A stretch of 64,000 nucleotides of DNA from UBA4802 sp964509195. Its GTDB lineage: Bacteria > Spirochaetota > UBA4802 > UB4802. The stretch is taken from positions 207,146 to 271,145 of the forward strand of contig CAZDWJ010000002.1 in NCBI GenBank assembly GCA_964509195.1, in the 5' to 3' direction. Positions 8,961-17,932 of this stretch are shown here, piece after piece. A program made the translations under genes and the position numbers. The number at the start of each line of letters is the position of its first letter. The stretch's first letter is position 1. The notes below the pieces were generated by a model. It was not told the origin of the DNA. It saw nothing but the letters and a program-made list of their open reading frames with translations, and searched no databases.

Positions 8961-11900
8961 TATCTAAAATGTTACGTAATTTTTTAGCTAAATCCAGCAT
9001 GGAAAAAGGTTTTTGTAAAAAATTAGTGTCTTTATTGATGATGTGTTCATGAAGCATTATATCAGTATAACCAGACATAAATATACAATGTATGTCAGGT
9101 TTTATTTGTTTAATCGTTTGATAAAGTTCAACCCCATTCATCTGTGGCATCACCAGATCGGTAAGTAATACATCAATATCTTTACCTTTGGCTTTCATTA
9201 TATCTATAGCTGCAGATGGTGAATTAGCTGTAATTACTTTATATTGTAAACGCTCCAGCATCAAATGAATCATTTTTAAAAGAGATTCTTCATCTTCAAC
9301 AACAAGCAAGGTTTCTCCCTTCCCAAGAGGTTTTTCAGCAGTTATTGTTTCTCTGGTGAACTCTTCTTTAGAAGCATATCGTGGAAAATATAATTTGAAA
9401 GTACTGCCAATTCCCTTTTCGCTATACACGTTAATAAACCCATTATTTTGTTTTACTATACCATAAACTGTTGATAAACCTAAACCAGTACCCTTGCCTA
9501 CTTCTTTTGTTGTGAAAAATGGATCAAATATTTTATCAATAATTTCCTTGTCTATGCCACAGCCGTTGTCACTTACTGAAAGCATTACATATTCACCTGG
9601 CAAGCAATCAGGAATATCACTACAGTAGGCATCATCAAGAATTATATTTTGCGTACTGATGGTAATATTACCATTTACACTAATTGCATCACGGGCATTT
9701 ATACATAAATTTGCAACTATCTGATTAATTTGAGTAGGATCAATTAAAACATTCCATAAATCTTCCTGTGGATTCCATCGCAGGTCGATATTTTCGCCAA
9801 TCAAACGGCGTAACATTTTAAGCATATTTTCTATGACTGTATTAATATTTGTAATCTTTGGTTCGGTAATTTGCTTGCGCGCAAATGTTAAAAGTTGTTT
9901 TGTTACCTCAGAAGATCGTATAGCTGCATTTATTATTTCATGTAAATGTACTTCTACATCATTTTTACTATCAATCTGCATCAATGCTAATTGCGCATTG
10001 CCTAGTATCACCTCAAGCATATTGTTATAATCATGCGCAACACCTCCAGCAAGCCGCCCTATAGATTCTAATTTTTGTGCTTGCAGTAGCTGTTCTTTTA
10101 ATCTATCTCTTTCTTCTTCCGCTTTTTTTTGCTCAGTAATATCGATATAAATAGTTGCAACATATGCTGGGTTATTTTCACCATCGTGAATCACAAATCG
10201 GTTTGCCATCCACCATTTAATACCTACCTTATGATGAAGCGAAATTATAGATGGTTCTGTTTTTACCTTTTCTATTGCTTCTTTATCTCCGTTTAGCAAT
10301 TTTTTAGCATCTTCTTCAGGGAAAACATCGTAAGGTGTTTTGCCAAGCCAGTCTTCCTTTTTTAGTCCCATTACCTTTTCCCATTCATCATTTAAGTAAA
10401 TATATCTTCCCTGCGTATCCCGTATAACGATAACCAGAGGTAGATTTTTCATGAATAACGTAAATTTTTCTTCTGATTCTTTTATTTTTTTTTCTGCAAG
10501 TTTGATATCGGTAATATCCTTAAATACTGTGGCAAACTGGTCTTTTTGTGGTGAAAACACTGATATAATAAAATATTTATCCATTGGTTTATAATATGAT
10601 TCAAATACTGTTGAAATTCCTGTTATTGCTACTTCTTTATATATATCAAAAAAAGGAGGTTCAGTTGTACTATACACTTCGGTAGATAGTTTTCCTACAA
10701 CATCTTCTTTTTTCAATGATAGTATTTGTTCATATTGTGGGTTTACATCAATTATACGGTAATTAACAGGTTTATTGTTTTCATATACTAGTTCATGAAT
10801 GCAAATACCATCATTTGAATGTAAAAAGAGATTCTTAAATCGTTCTTCACTTATTCTAATAAGTTCTTCACTTCTTTTCCTTTCTGTAATATCATGTGCT
10901 ATTGCATAGGTTATCCCTAAAGATGGAATTGGATGTGAATTCCAGTCTAACCACCGGTAAGTCCCATCTTTGCAACGATATCGGTTTTCAAATGTGATAA
11001 CATCATTGCCTTTAAGCAGCTCGTTTTGTATTACCATTAATGTTTTCTCAATATCATCAGGATGTATAAACTCTATAAATGATTGTGATAAAAGCTCTTC
11101 CTGAGTATAACCTAGCACTTTTTCAAAAGCGGGGTTTACCAATAAAAATGTTGCTGTCTTTAAATCTGCGATACAAGCCAAATCGTTACTTAAAAGTATT
11201 AAGTTTTTATACGATTCCTCTTTTTCTTTATGTAGCTGAATTTCGTAAACCATTTCAGCTAATATTGCAACCTTACTTATATCTATGGGAGAATAATCTT
11301 TTGAGTTTGTTCCAATCCCTAAAATAGCAACTAATCTATTATTAATAAAGACGGGAGTGAATAATTCTCGTAATGGTTTTGCCGTATATGAAGATTTGCA
11401 ACTAAAATATTTTGATTCGGTATTGTGGATTATCGTATTCTTGGTTTCAGTACATTCATTCCATAGTTGTATGTAGTCAATTTCACAGTCTATGGTATTA
11501 TCCATGCAATAAGTATTCAGCGAGTCTGGTAATAGGGAAATAGATAATTCACCAGTTTTATTGTAATAGAATTTATAACATACAAAGCAACTTGTCTGGC
11601 TATCAGTGATATCTGCAATTGTTTTCAACGCATACTGAATAAAATCATCCTTTGTGTGCTTTAATGAATAGTTGATAAAACGAATTCTGATTTCGGATAA
11701 AAGGTGAAAAAAACTTTCTTTGGTTCTATCCTGAATAATAAGAACAGTTCCTAAAATATTTCCATTATTATTTTTTATAAGTGTACCTTTAAAATCAATA
11801 GGAATCACAGTATTATTTCTTGATAAAAGAATACTTGTGCGATAATCGCCATGAAATGAGCCTTTGATTATAGATTGAAAGATATCATCTTCAGAAAGTA

Positions 11901-13122
11901 ATAAATTTTTATTGATAATATTTACAACATCACCAATATATCTTCCTTTAGCGTCCTGGTACTGCCACCCTATTAATAACTCAGCTATGTGGTTAAATAT
12001 CTCAATGTTGCCATGGTTATCTGTTACTATAATAGCATCGCCTATAGATTCAAGAATGAGTTTATACTGAAAATATTGTTTTAGTTGATCTTCTTGAATT
12101 AGCGATAGTTTCTGATAAAAAAGTTTCTCATTATTCTTTGTGTATATTATGACAAAACCTATAAGTCCACCAATCATAAAAATAATGATAGTAGATGCTA
12201 ATAGAACTATTATGTACCATTGTCTGTACAATACTGAGCGGTTTTGCTTTGATACTATCACCCATGGTATTCCGGAAATGCTTTCAGCATAGGACAAAAC
12301 TGTATTGCCATAAAAATCTATACCAGTGGAAAATCTTGTTTCAGCAAACAAATGTTTATAAATACAATTATCTTCTTCAACAAAATCAATAGAAATATTA
12401 AAGGATTTTGGCAAATTGCGTTTGTTATTAAACGGATAAATATGTTTACTTCGTTTCTCAATAAGATATGTTTCTGCTGATATGTCATTGCCTGTCCATT
12501 GAGACAAAATAGGAAATATGCTATCCTTTACATCTGAAATGCAGATAATGTAAAATGATGGATTTGATAAATCAGAAAACATTATAGGTGAAATGACACA
12601 AATATGAAATACTGTTTTGTCAATATCATAGTGAAGATCAGAAACGAGTGTCTTTTTATTCACTGTACATTCATGTAGGTAGAACAATTCATTTTCATTT
12701 AAAGAAGATATAGTATTGTAAATAGAAAAAATAATCTTATAATGTTTGTTAACGATGAGTATTTCTTTAATATCATTATTTTTTGAGTAGAATTCCAAAA
12801 ATTGTCGTAAGTTATTATAATTATGAGTGTTAGTATTATTTATGTAAGAAAAAAATAAATATTTAAAATATTCAGTGTTAATAAGAAGATGTATATCGTC
12901 CATCTGATCTTTTATCCATGAGTCAATGGCATACTTTTTTATGATAGTTAAACTGGATAATTTATTGTAGGCATTATTCTTTATTGAGTGAAATTGAAAG
13001 TACAGCAATGTTGCACTTGATAAAAAAATTAAGAATAAAATACTACAAAGAGTAAACTTTACCTTTAATGGAAGGACAGATAAATTAGCTATCTTTGATA
13101 GCCGCTTTAACAGATATTGCAT
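8953..13122 (-). CDS. Hybrid sensor histidine kinase with four PAS domains, GAF-like domain and receiver
   Basis: The 1389-residue membrane protein starts with TM1 (about 24-44), an extracytoplasmic sensor domain (about 45-300) and TM2 (about 302-327). Then come a PAS domain (about 352-465), a GAF-like region (about 475-630), and three more PAS domains with PAC-type ends such as DITERKRSEE (about 640-1010). The kinase core has LAGGVAHDYNN with His1030, N-box NLCINARDA, and ATP motifs DNGCGID and GKGTGLGL. A receiver domain (about 1271-1389) carries VVEDEE, Asp1322 in LLTDLVMP, and the conserved KPF. No output domain follows, so a separate phosphotransfer partner is expected. No partner gene is adjacent. 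The GVAHDYNN box is typical of kinases with a C-terminal receiver. Confidence 0.9.
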   Translation of the reverse strand: MQYLLKRLSKIANLSVLPLKVKFTLCSILFLIFLSSATLLYFQFHSIKNNAYNKLSSLTIIKKYAIDSWIKDQMDDIHLLINTEYFKYLFFSYINNTNTHNYNNLRQFLEFYSKNNDIKEILIVNKHYKIIFSIYNTISSLNENELFYLHECTVNKKTLVSDLHYDIDKTVFHICVISPIMFSDLSNPSFYIICISDVKDSIFPILSQWTGNDISAETYLIEKRSKHIYPFNNKRNLPKSFNISIDFVEEDNCIYKHLFAETRFSTGIDFYGNTVLSYAESISGIPWVIVSKQNRSVLYRQWYIIVLLASTIIIFMIGGLIGFVIIYTKNNEKLFYQKLSLIQEDQLKQYFQYKLILESIGDAIIVTDNHGNIEIFNHIAELLIGWQYQDAKGRYIGDVVNIINKNLLLSEDDIFQSIIKGSFHGDYRTSILLSRNNTVIPIDFKGTLIKNNNGNILGTVLIIQDRTKESFFHLLSEIRIRFINYSLKHTKDDFIQYALKTIADITDSQTSCFVCYKFYYNKTGELSISLLPDSLNTYCMDNTIDCEIDYIQLWNECTETKNTIIHNTESKYFSCKSSYTAKPLRELFTPVFINNRLVAILGIGTNSKDYSPIDISKVAILAEMVYEIQLHKEKEESYKNLILLSNDLACIADLKTATFLLVNPAFEKVLGYTQEELLSQSFIEFIHPDDIEKTLMVIQNELLKGNDVITFENRYRCKDGTYRWLDWNSHPIPSLGITYAIAHDITERKRSEELIRISEERFKNLFLHSNDGICIHELVYENNKPVNYRIIDVNPQYEQILSLKKEDVVGKLSTEVYSTTEPPFFDIYKEVAITGISTVFESYYKPMDKYFIISVFSPQKDQFATVFKDITDIKLAEKKIKESEEKFTLFMKNLPLVIVIRDTQGRYIYLNDEWEKVMGLKKEDWLGKTPYDVFPEEDAKKLLNGDKEAIEKVKTEPSIISLHHKVGIKWWMANRFVIHDGENNPAYVATIYIDITEQKKAEEERDRLKEQLLQAQKLESIGRLAGGVAHDYNNMLEVILGNAQLALMQIDSKNDVEVHLHEIINAAIRSSEVTKQLLTFARKQITEPKITNINTVIENMLKMLRRLIGENIDLRWNPQEDLWNVLIDPTQINQIVANLCINARDAISVNGNITISTQNIILDDAYCSDIPDCLPGEYVMLSVSDNGCGIDKEIIDKIFDPFFTTKEVGKGTGLGLSTVYGIVKQNNGFINVYSEKGIGSTFKLYFPRYASKEEFTRETITAEKPLGKGETLLVVEDEESLLKMIHLMLERLQYKVITANSPSAAIDIMKAKGKDIDVLLTDLVMPQMNGVELYQTIKQIKPDIHCIFMSGYTDIMLHEHIINKDTNFLQKPFSMLDLAKKLRNILDKK

Positions 13123-13386
13123 TATGCACCGTTAATTAATAGATAATTAGCTAAGTACAATATGACACTAATTTCCGCATTATTACCTATGCCTATAATA
13201 GTGCTTTGTAATTATAAAGCAAAAACATTACTAATAATAGTACTATAAGATTTAACAAAGTCAAACATAAAATATTTTTTGTAATATACGAAGATAGTAT
13301 CAACGTATTATTTATTGGTAATACTGTGGTGATTGGAATTTCTTACGGATGAAAGTGTGAATGAAGCTAATTTTTGTAAAAAAAGT

Positions 13387-14196
13387 TTACTTAAAATATT
13401 GTACAGCATTTTTAAAAATTTGCAATCCTTCACCAAATTCAGGCACATCTTTATTATTTCTTCTATACTCTTCTCGTAAATAGGTCCAGTTATCACGTTG
13501 CATAAAATAAATGTGTCTTTCTGGATGTGGCATCATTCCCATAATCCTGCCGGTTTTATCACAAATAGCTGCAATATCCAACATCGAACCGTTTGGATTG
13601 AAAGGAAATTGTCCCTGAGCCAGTGTTTTATCTGGTTTTATATACTGCATAATGATTTGATTATTTGTTATTAGCGAATCAATAATGTGCTGTGGTGCTA
13701 TGAAATTTCCTTCGCCATGAGCTACTGGAATATGCAGCGTTTCAATTCCTTTTGTAAACACACAGTGTGAGTTTGGATTTATTTTTAAATCAATCCAACG
13801 GCATTGGAATCTGAATGTTGCATTATGTTCAAGAGAAACCTCAACAGTGCCTATTGGCGCTGTTGATGCAGGAACTAATCCTAAATTAACCATAACCTGA
13901 AAGCCATTACAGATACCTAACATTAATGTGTCGCGCTCAATAAAAGTCAGTATTTCATCTAGTAAATTATTTTTTATTTTATTGGCAAGAGCTTTCCCAC
14001 TACCAGTATCATCACCATAGGAAAATCCACCTGGGAATGCAAATATCTGAAAATTTTTTAAAATAGATTTGTTATCTATGATGTCATTTATATGGATAAT
14101 TTTGGCATCAGCTCCTGCTTTTTCAAACGAAAAACATGTTTCTTCATCACAATTAATTCCGTATCCTGTTACTATTAAGGCTTTTGTTTTTGCCAT
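13387..14196 (-). CDS. purQ: Phosphoribosylformylglycinamidine synthase, glutaminase subunit
   Basis: The 269-residue class I glutamine amidotransferase supplies ammonia to PurL in the fourth step of purine synthesis. It shows FAFPGGFSYGDD (53-63), the nucleophile Cys96 in LGICNGFQ, and the His-Glu pair in MMPHPERH near the C-terminus. The length agrees with stand-alone PurQ of the longer type. Eight bases separate its start from the purL stop upstream on the same strand, so the two subunits form one transcription unit. Stop overlaps nothing; a 264-base spacer follows. Confidence 0.95.
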   Translation of the reverse strand: MAKTKALIVTGYGINCDEETCFSFEKAGADAKIIHINDIIDNKSILKNFQIFAFPGGFSYGDDTGSGKALANKIKNNLLDEILTFIERDTLMLGICNGFQVMVNLGLVPASTAPIGTVEVSLEHNATFRFQCRWIDLKINPNSHCVFTKGIETLHIPVAHGEGNFIAPQHIIDSLITNNQIIMQYIKPDKTLAQGQFPFNPNGSMLDIAAICDKTGRIMGMMPHPERHIYFMQRDNWTYLREEYRRNNKDVPEFGEGLQIFKNAVQYFK

Positions 14197-14204
14197 GAGT
14201 TCCT

Positions 14205-17192
14205 CTAAAATTCACTAAAAGTAGATTTGTATGCATTATGAACATCATATACAGAAATGTTGATTATTTCGCTGTTATTTATTCCAATTATTTTAATGTA
14301 CTGATCATTATCTACATTTCCAATATGAGCAAAAGGTATGTCATTACAGAGGCTTTCAAATTGTTTTTTATTTTCAGGAGCTATCGACACTAATATGCGT
14401 CCCTGAGATTCAGAATAAAGTAATGTGTCATTACGCAGTACATTATTTTGTGGCACTTTAGACAAGTCGATAGTAGCTCCTAAAAGACCACCCATTGCAG
14501 ATTTTGCAAGTGCAAGCGCAAGACCACCACGTTCAATGCTGATACTTGAAGCGACAATACCTTTGCGCAATGCTTTTTCTATAGTTCTGTAAATTTTCAT
14601 ATTGAGTGATGAATCAACTTTAGGTACAGTGCTACCTATGTATTTATGGCCTGACAATTTTTCACCCATATAGGCAAGATATTCGCTCCCACCCAATTCA
14701 TCACTGGTCACACCTAGTATATAAATTAAGTCACCAGGCATTTTAAAATCCAGGGTCTGGCAATATGAAATATCAGAAACAATACCAATTGAAGAAATTA
14801 ACAGTGTTGGTGGTACAGATATAAATACTTCGTTAAAGTTTTCATCATACCCTTTGAAGTCGTTAAACATACTATCTTTACCACTGATAAAGGGTGTTTT
14901 GTATGAAACAGCAAAATCATAGCAAGCACGAGCTGCTTCTTTTAGCTGACCCAATCTATATGGATTTGTTGAATCGCACCAACAGAAGTTATCCAGCAAT
15001 GCTAATTTATCAAAATCGCATCCAGTAGCTATAGCATTGCGTACTGCAGTATCAATAGAACAGGCTGCCATCCAGTAGGTGTCAATATCGCTGTATGATG
15101 GATATAGCCCTTGTGAAAGCACAACACCACGATTAGATGAAAGAACAGGCCTTATGACAGTTGCATTCCCATTTACTTTGCCTTTACCCTGCAGCGGCTT
15201 GATTACACTATTACCCTGAACTTCATGGTCGTATTGCGTTGAGATAAATTCAAAGCTTGCTGTATTGAGGCGTTTTACCATTGCAATAAAATCATCTTTT
15301 GCATTTATGGGTTCATAAAATTCAGGGTATGGGTATGATTGTGGCGTGTAAGTACTGGTTAGTTTTTTTTGGGGAAGTCCTTCATGTAAGAATTGAAGGT
15401 CAATGTTAAAAACTATCTTTCCATTATAATATACAATACCTCTCCCTGAATCGGTAAATTTACCAATAACCCATGCTTCAATTCCTCTTCGTTTCATTAG
15501 GTCAAGAAAAGCTTCCAGCGTTTCATCAGGAACTGCAAGTGTCATTCGTTCTTGTGACTCTGATACCCATATTTGCCAGGGTGACAGACCAGGATATTTA
15601 AGCGGCACTTTATCCAGATATACAATAAAACCGCCAGCTTCTCGTGCCATTTCTGATACTGAGCATGATAACCCCCCGGCGCCATTATCAGTTATAGAGT
15701 GATACAATCCCAAATCACGTGCTTCTTTCACAATAGCGTCTGAAAATTTTTTCTGTGTTATAGGATCCCCAATCTGGACTGCGGTAGCAGGACTGCCCGA
15801 TGTCAATGCTTCCGAGGAAAATGTTGCGCCATGAATTCCATCGCGCCCCACTCTCCCGCCAACCATCACAATGTTGTCACCGGGCATAGCCTTTTTTTGA
15901 ACCGACGATTTGCCTTTAATTTTTTTTGGGATAAGTCCAACTGTGCCCACAAACACCAGAGGTTTCCCTTTATAGCGATCGTCAAAATACACAAAGCCTT
16001 GTGGTGTAGGTATTCCAGAGCAGTTTCCACCAACGTTTACACCATGAATCACCCCTTCCATGATTCTTCGTGGCGATAGCATCTTTGAATTTTTATCTTT
16101 TGATTTATATAAAGGCTTCGTATCAAAAGGATTAGCAAAACAAAACCCATAGCGGTTAGCAACAGGTTTTGAACCTAAGCCAAAGCCAATGGCATCCCTG
16201 TTAACACCAACAATTCCGGTGATAGCTCCGCCAAAAGGATCCAGCGCACTTGGGCTATTGTGAGTTTCAACTTTATCAGCAATAACATAATCATCATCAA
16301 ATTCAATTCCACCAGCATTGTCGCTAAAAACTGAAACACAGATATCATTTTTACCTTTTTCCCTGCGGATCCGCAACGTTGCTTCTTTAATGTAATGTTT
16401 AAATATACCTTCATCTATATCATCAAGTTGAGCGGCAAATATAGTATGTTTACAGTGTTCACTCCAGGTTTGAGCTATCGACTCTAGCTCAACATCTGTG
16501 GGATTGCGTTTTTCTATATCTTTATAATACTTTTTAATTGCTTCCAGGGAAAGCATGTCAAGTGCCAGAGGGCCACGACGTGTGCCATCAGGGTTTTTAA
16601 TACCTTCTTTTCCCAACGCGATGAGTTCTTCTTCGGGAACGTCTAATGAAACTTCTTCAGCTTTTGCATCTTCATGCAAAGTAACAACAGGAATGACATT
16701 TCCAAATCCATTATGTGCAATATACTCATCGTATGTTAAAATACTTGCACGCTGTATTAATGGATTATATAATTCAAGTGAAATCTCATGTACCTCTTCA
16801 GTGCCTATCTCTCCCCAAAAAAAATATGTCGAAGAAGTAAATACACATTTTTCAGGGTCACAGTGGGTTTTAAAAATATCTTCAATAATTTCGCGGGTTG
16901 TATGGGCAACATTGTCAGTTACACCGGGTAGATACCCAATCTCTATAGCATAGGTAAAGTGATCAGGTACATAAGGTTTATTTATGGAATAATTCTGTGT
17001 AACAGGCTGTATAAGGGCTTTTGCTACCGTATCGATTTGAGCATCTGTAAGTGGAATATTTATGAGATAGTTATCGGTACGAATACATTTATGTATATTA
17101 AATCCTAAATGGTGTAATTTGTTTTTCAATACAATACCACGTGAATCAGGAATGGTATAATATATTTCAATACGGTAATTGGCAAATTCCAT
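14205..17192 (-). CDS. purL: PurS-PurL fusion: phosphoribosylformylglycinamidine synthase, large subunit
   Basis: The 995-residue synthase converts FGAR to FGAM using ATP and ammonia from PurQ. The first 165 or so residues look like two PurS-type modules (YRIEIYYTIPDSRG and YAIEIGYLPGVTDN). They are followed by the linker and ATP-binding core: SIAQTWSEHCKHTIF, VETHNSPSALDPFGGA, and two AIR-synthase-like halves ending with GLALALAKSAMGG. The C-terminal glutaminase of the enterobacterial enzyme is missing, consistent with the separate purQ. The frame reaches 17249, but ATG at 17190-17192 has AAGAGG eight bases upstream and begins at the PurS-like domain. The leader upstream contains a hairpin and a terminator-like element, suggesting attenuation. 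Confidence 0.92.
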   Translation of the reverse strand: MEFANYRIEIYYTIPDSRGIVLKNKLHHLGFNIHKCIRTDNYLINIPLTDAQIDTVAKALIQPVTQNYSINKPYVPDHFTYAIEIGYLPGVTDNVAHTTREIIEDIFKTHCDPEKCVFTSSTYFFWGEIGTEEVHEISLELYNPLIQRASILTYDEYIAHNGFGNVIPVVTLHEDAKAEEVSLDVPEEELIALGKEGIKNPDGTRRGPLALDMLSLEAIKKYYKDIEKRNPTDVELESIAQTWSEHCKHTIFAAQLDDIDEGIFKHYIKEATLRIRREKGKNDICVSVFSDNAGGIEFDDDYVIADKVETHNSPSALDPFGGAITGIVGVNRDAIGFGLGSKPVANRYGFCFANPFDTKPLYKSKDKNSKMLSPRRIMEGVIHGVNVGGNCSGIPTPQGFVYFDDRYKGKPLVFVGTVGLIPKKIKGKSSVQKKAMPGDNIVMVGGRVGRDGIHGATFSSEALTSGSPATAVQIGDPITQKKFSDAIVKEARDLGLYHSITDNGAGGLSCSVSEMAREAGGFIVYLDKVPLKYPGLSPWQIWVSESQERMTLAVPDETLEAFLDLMKRRGIEAWVIGKFTDSGRGIVYYNGKIVFNIDLQFLHEGLPQKKLTSTYTPQSYPYPEFYEPINAKDDFIAMVKRLNTASFEFISTQYDHEVQGNSVIKPLQGKGKVNGNATVIRPVLSSNRGVVLSQGLYPSYSDIDTYWMAACSIDTAVRNAIATGCDFDKLALLDNFCWCDSTNPYRLGQLKEAARACYDFAVSYKTPFISGKDSMFNDFKGYDENFNEVFISVPPTLLISSIGIVSDISYCQTLDFKMPGDLIYILGVTSDELGGSEYLAYMGEKLSGHKYIGSTVPKVDSSLNMKIYRTIEKALRKGIVASSISIERGGLALALAKSAMGGLLGATIDLSKVPQNNVLRNDTLLYSESQGRILVSIAPENKKQFESLCNDIPFAHIGNVDNDQYIKIIGINNSEIINISVYDVHNAYKSTFSEF

Positions 17193-17260
17193 GATGAAAA
17201 CCTCTTGATAATCTTTGTGATTTATTATTAAACATAATAAAAAAATCAAGACATAAAATT

Positions 17261-17343
17261 AAAAGCACACCATTAAATGGTGCGCTTTTTGATTCTATCT
17301 TTAGCTGCTCGGTATGTATCAGTTTTGTTCAATGCTAAAGATA
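17261..17343 (-). promoter_or_regulatory. Candidate structured leader/attenuator of purL
   Basis: Reading toward purL, GCTAAAGATA/TATCTTTAGC form a perfect 10-bp stem (17334-17343 with 17296-17305) around 28 nt. It is followed by a second hairpin, AAAAGCACACCAT (17261-17273) with ATGGTGCGCTTTT (17277-17289), one A.C mismatch and a TAA loop. The second hairpin has T-rich flanks on both strands. Since both neighbouring genes point away from it, its natural role would be premature termination in the purL leader. No known riboswitch core was recognised; a T-run of only four (TTTTAATTTT) makes termination uncertain. Confidence 0.45.
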
Positions 17344-17406
17344 CGAAGAAATCCTGCTGCATAAATTAAATATATCAAAATAAGTATGATTATCAAAAAA
17401 ATATAG

Positions 17407-17487
17407 TATGGGCACATTTAAAAAATACTTACATCCTTACAATTTGCAATAAAAGAAAGTAATATCTACCTGTATATGTGCCCCATA
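17407..17487. repeat. Inverted repeat with 58-base loop
   Basis: TATGGGCACAT at 17407-17417 pairs with ATGTGCCCCATA at 17476-17487, with one bulged base. The GC-rich arms stand out in very AT-rich DNA. It could be a basal stem of a leader RNA transcribed toward purL or of a small RNA; neither is proven. Confidence 0.5.
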
Positions 17488-17541
17488 GGAGACATACTAA
17501 ATAAATTAGTTTTTTAAGGTTCTTTCTTTTTACAAAGAAGA

Positions 17542-17570
17542 TTGATTTTATTTTTTATAATTAGTATATT
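17542..17570 (+). promoter_or_regulatory. Promoter of the 96-residue protein gene
   Basis: TTGATT at 17542-17547 and TATATT at 17565-17570 are 17 bases apart. The coding start with its AAGGAGGTGTGCC ribosome site is 36 bases further downstream. Confidence 0.55.
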
Positions 17571-17605
17571 ATCTTACAAATATATATCAGTAAAGGAGGT
17601 GTGCC

Positions 17606-17896
17606 ATGAAAGCAGGTTTATTGATTACTGGTAATGGTGCTTTAATTTATCTAACTTCTTATGACAGCTTTATGAATGATAAACTTAAAGAAAAATTAGC
17701 ATCAAAAGGTATCACTAAATTTATTGCGTACGAAATACCTGTTGAAGAAGCAAAAAAAAGGTATGGTGGACATTTTGATATTGTCATACGTGATTTACAT
17801 GAAACAGATGATTTACGGATACTTGATTATGATGGTTCGAGAGCGTTCAAATTATTTTCTTTTAAGGAACTAGGAAAACCAGTTTATCATGAATAA
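17606..17896 (+). CDS. Small conserved-looking protein of unknown function
   Basis: The 96-residue protein begins MKAGLLITGNGALIYLTSYDSF and ends with FKLFSFKELGKPVYHE. It has no signal peptide or membrane segment, and a mixed alpha/beta pattern with many charged residues. The gene is clearly real: it has an excellent ribosome site (AAGGAGGTG), a promoter upstream and a strong terminator directly after it. I do not recognise the family with certainty and assign no function. It forms a single-gene transcription unit between purL and the pyrophosphatase. Confidence 0.75.
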   Translation: MKAGLLITGNGALIYLTSYDSFMNDKLKEKLASKGITKFIAYEIPVEEAKKRYGGHFDIVIRDLHETDDLRILDYDGSRAFKLFSFKELGKPVYHE

Positions 17897-17929
17897 AAAA
17901 AAGGGGGCATCTATTACCCCCTTTTTTTT
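17895..17929. terminator. Bidirectional terminator
   Basis: A run of A is followed by GGGGG (17903-17907), an ATCTATTA-containing loop, CCCCC (17917-17921) and eight T. It ends the 96-residue gene and, on the other strand, the pyrophosphatase gene. Confidence 0.92.
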
Positions 17930-17932
17930 GCA

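Larger units (their letters stand above)
17193..17605. other. 413-base divergent spacer with purL leader
   Basis: No coding region is visible here. Reading toward purL, it contains an imperfect inverted repeat (17407-17487), a perfect 10-bp stem (17296-17343) and a terminator-like hairpin (17261-17290), each listed separately. The plus-strand promoter of the small gene at 17606 occupies the right end. Confidence 0.6.

Noticed and set aside
17407..17487. Classical purine riboswitch
   Set aside because: The conserved core and loop sequences of the purine aptamer are absent, and the loop length does not fit.
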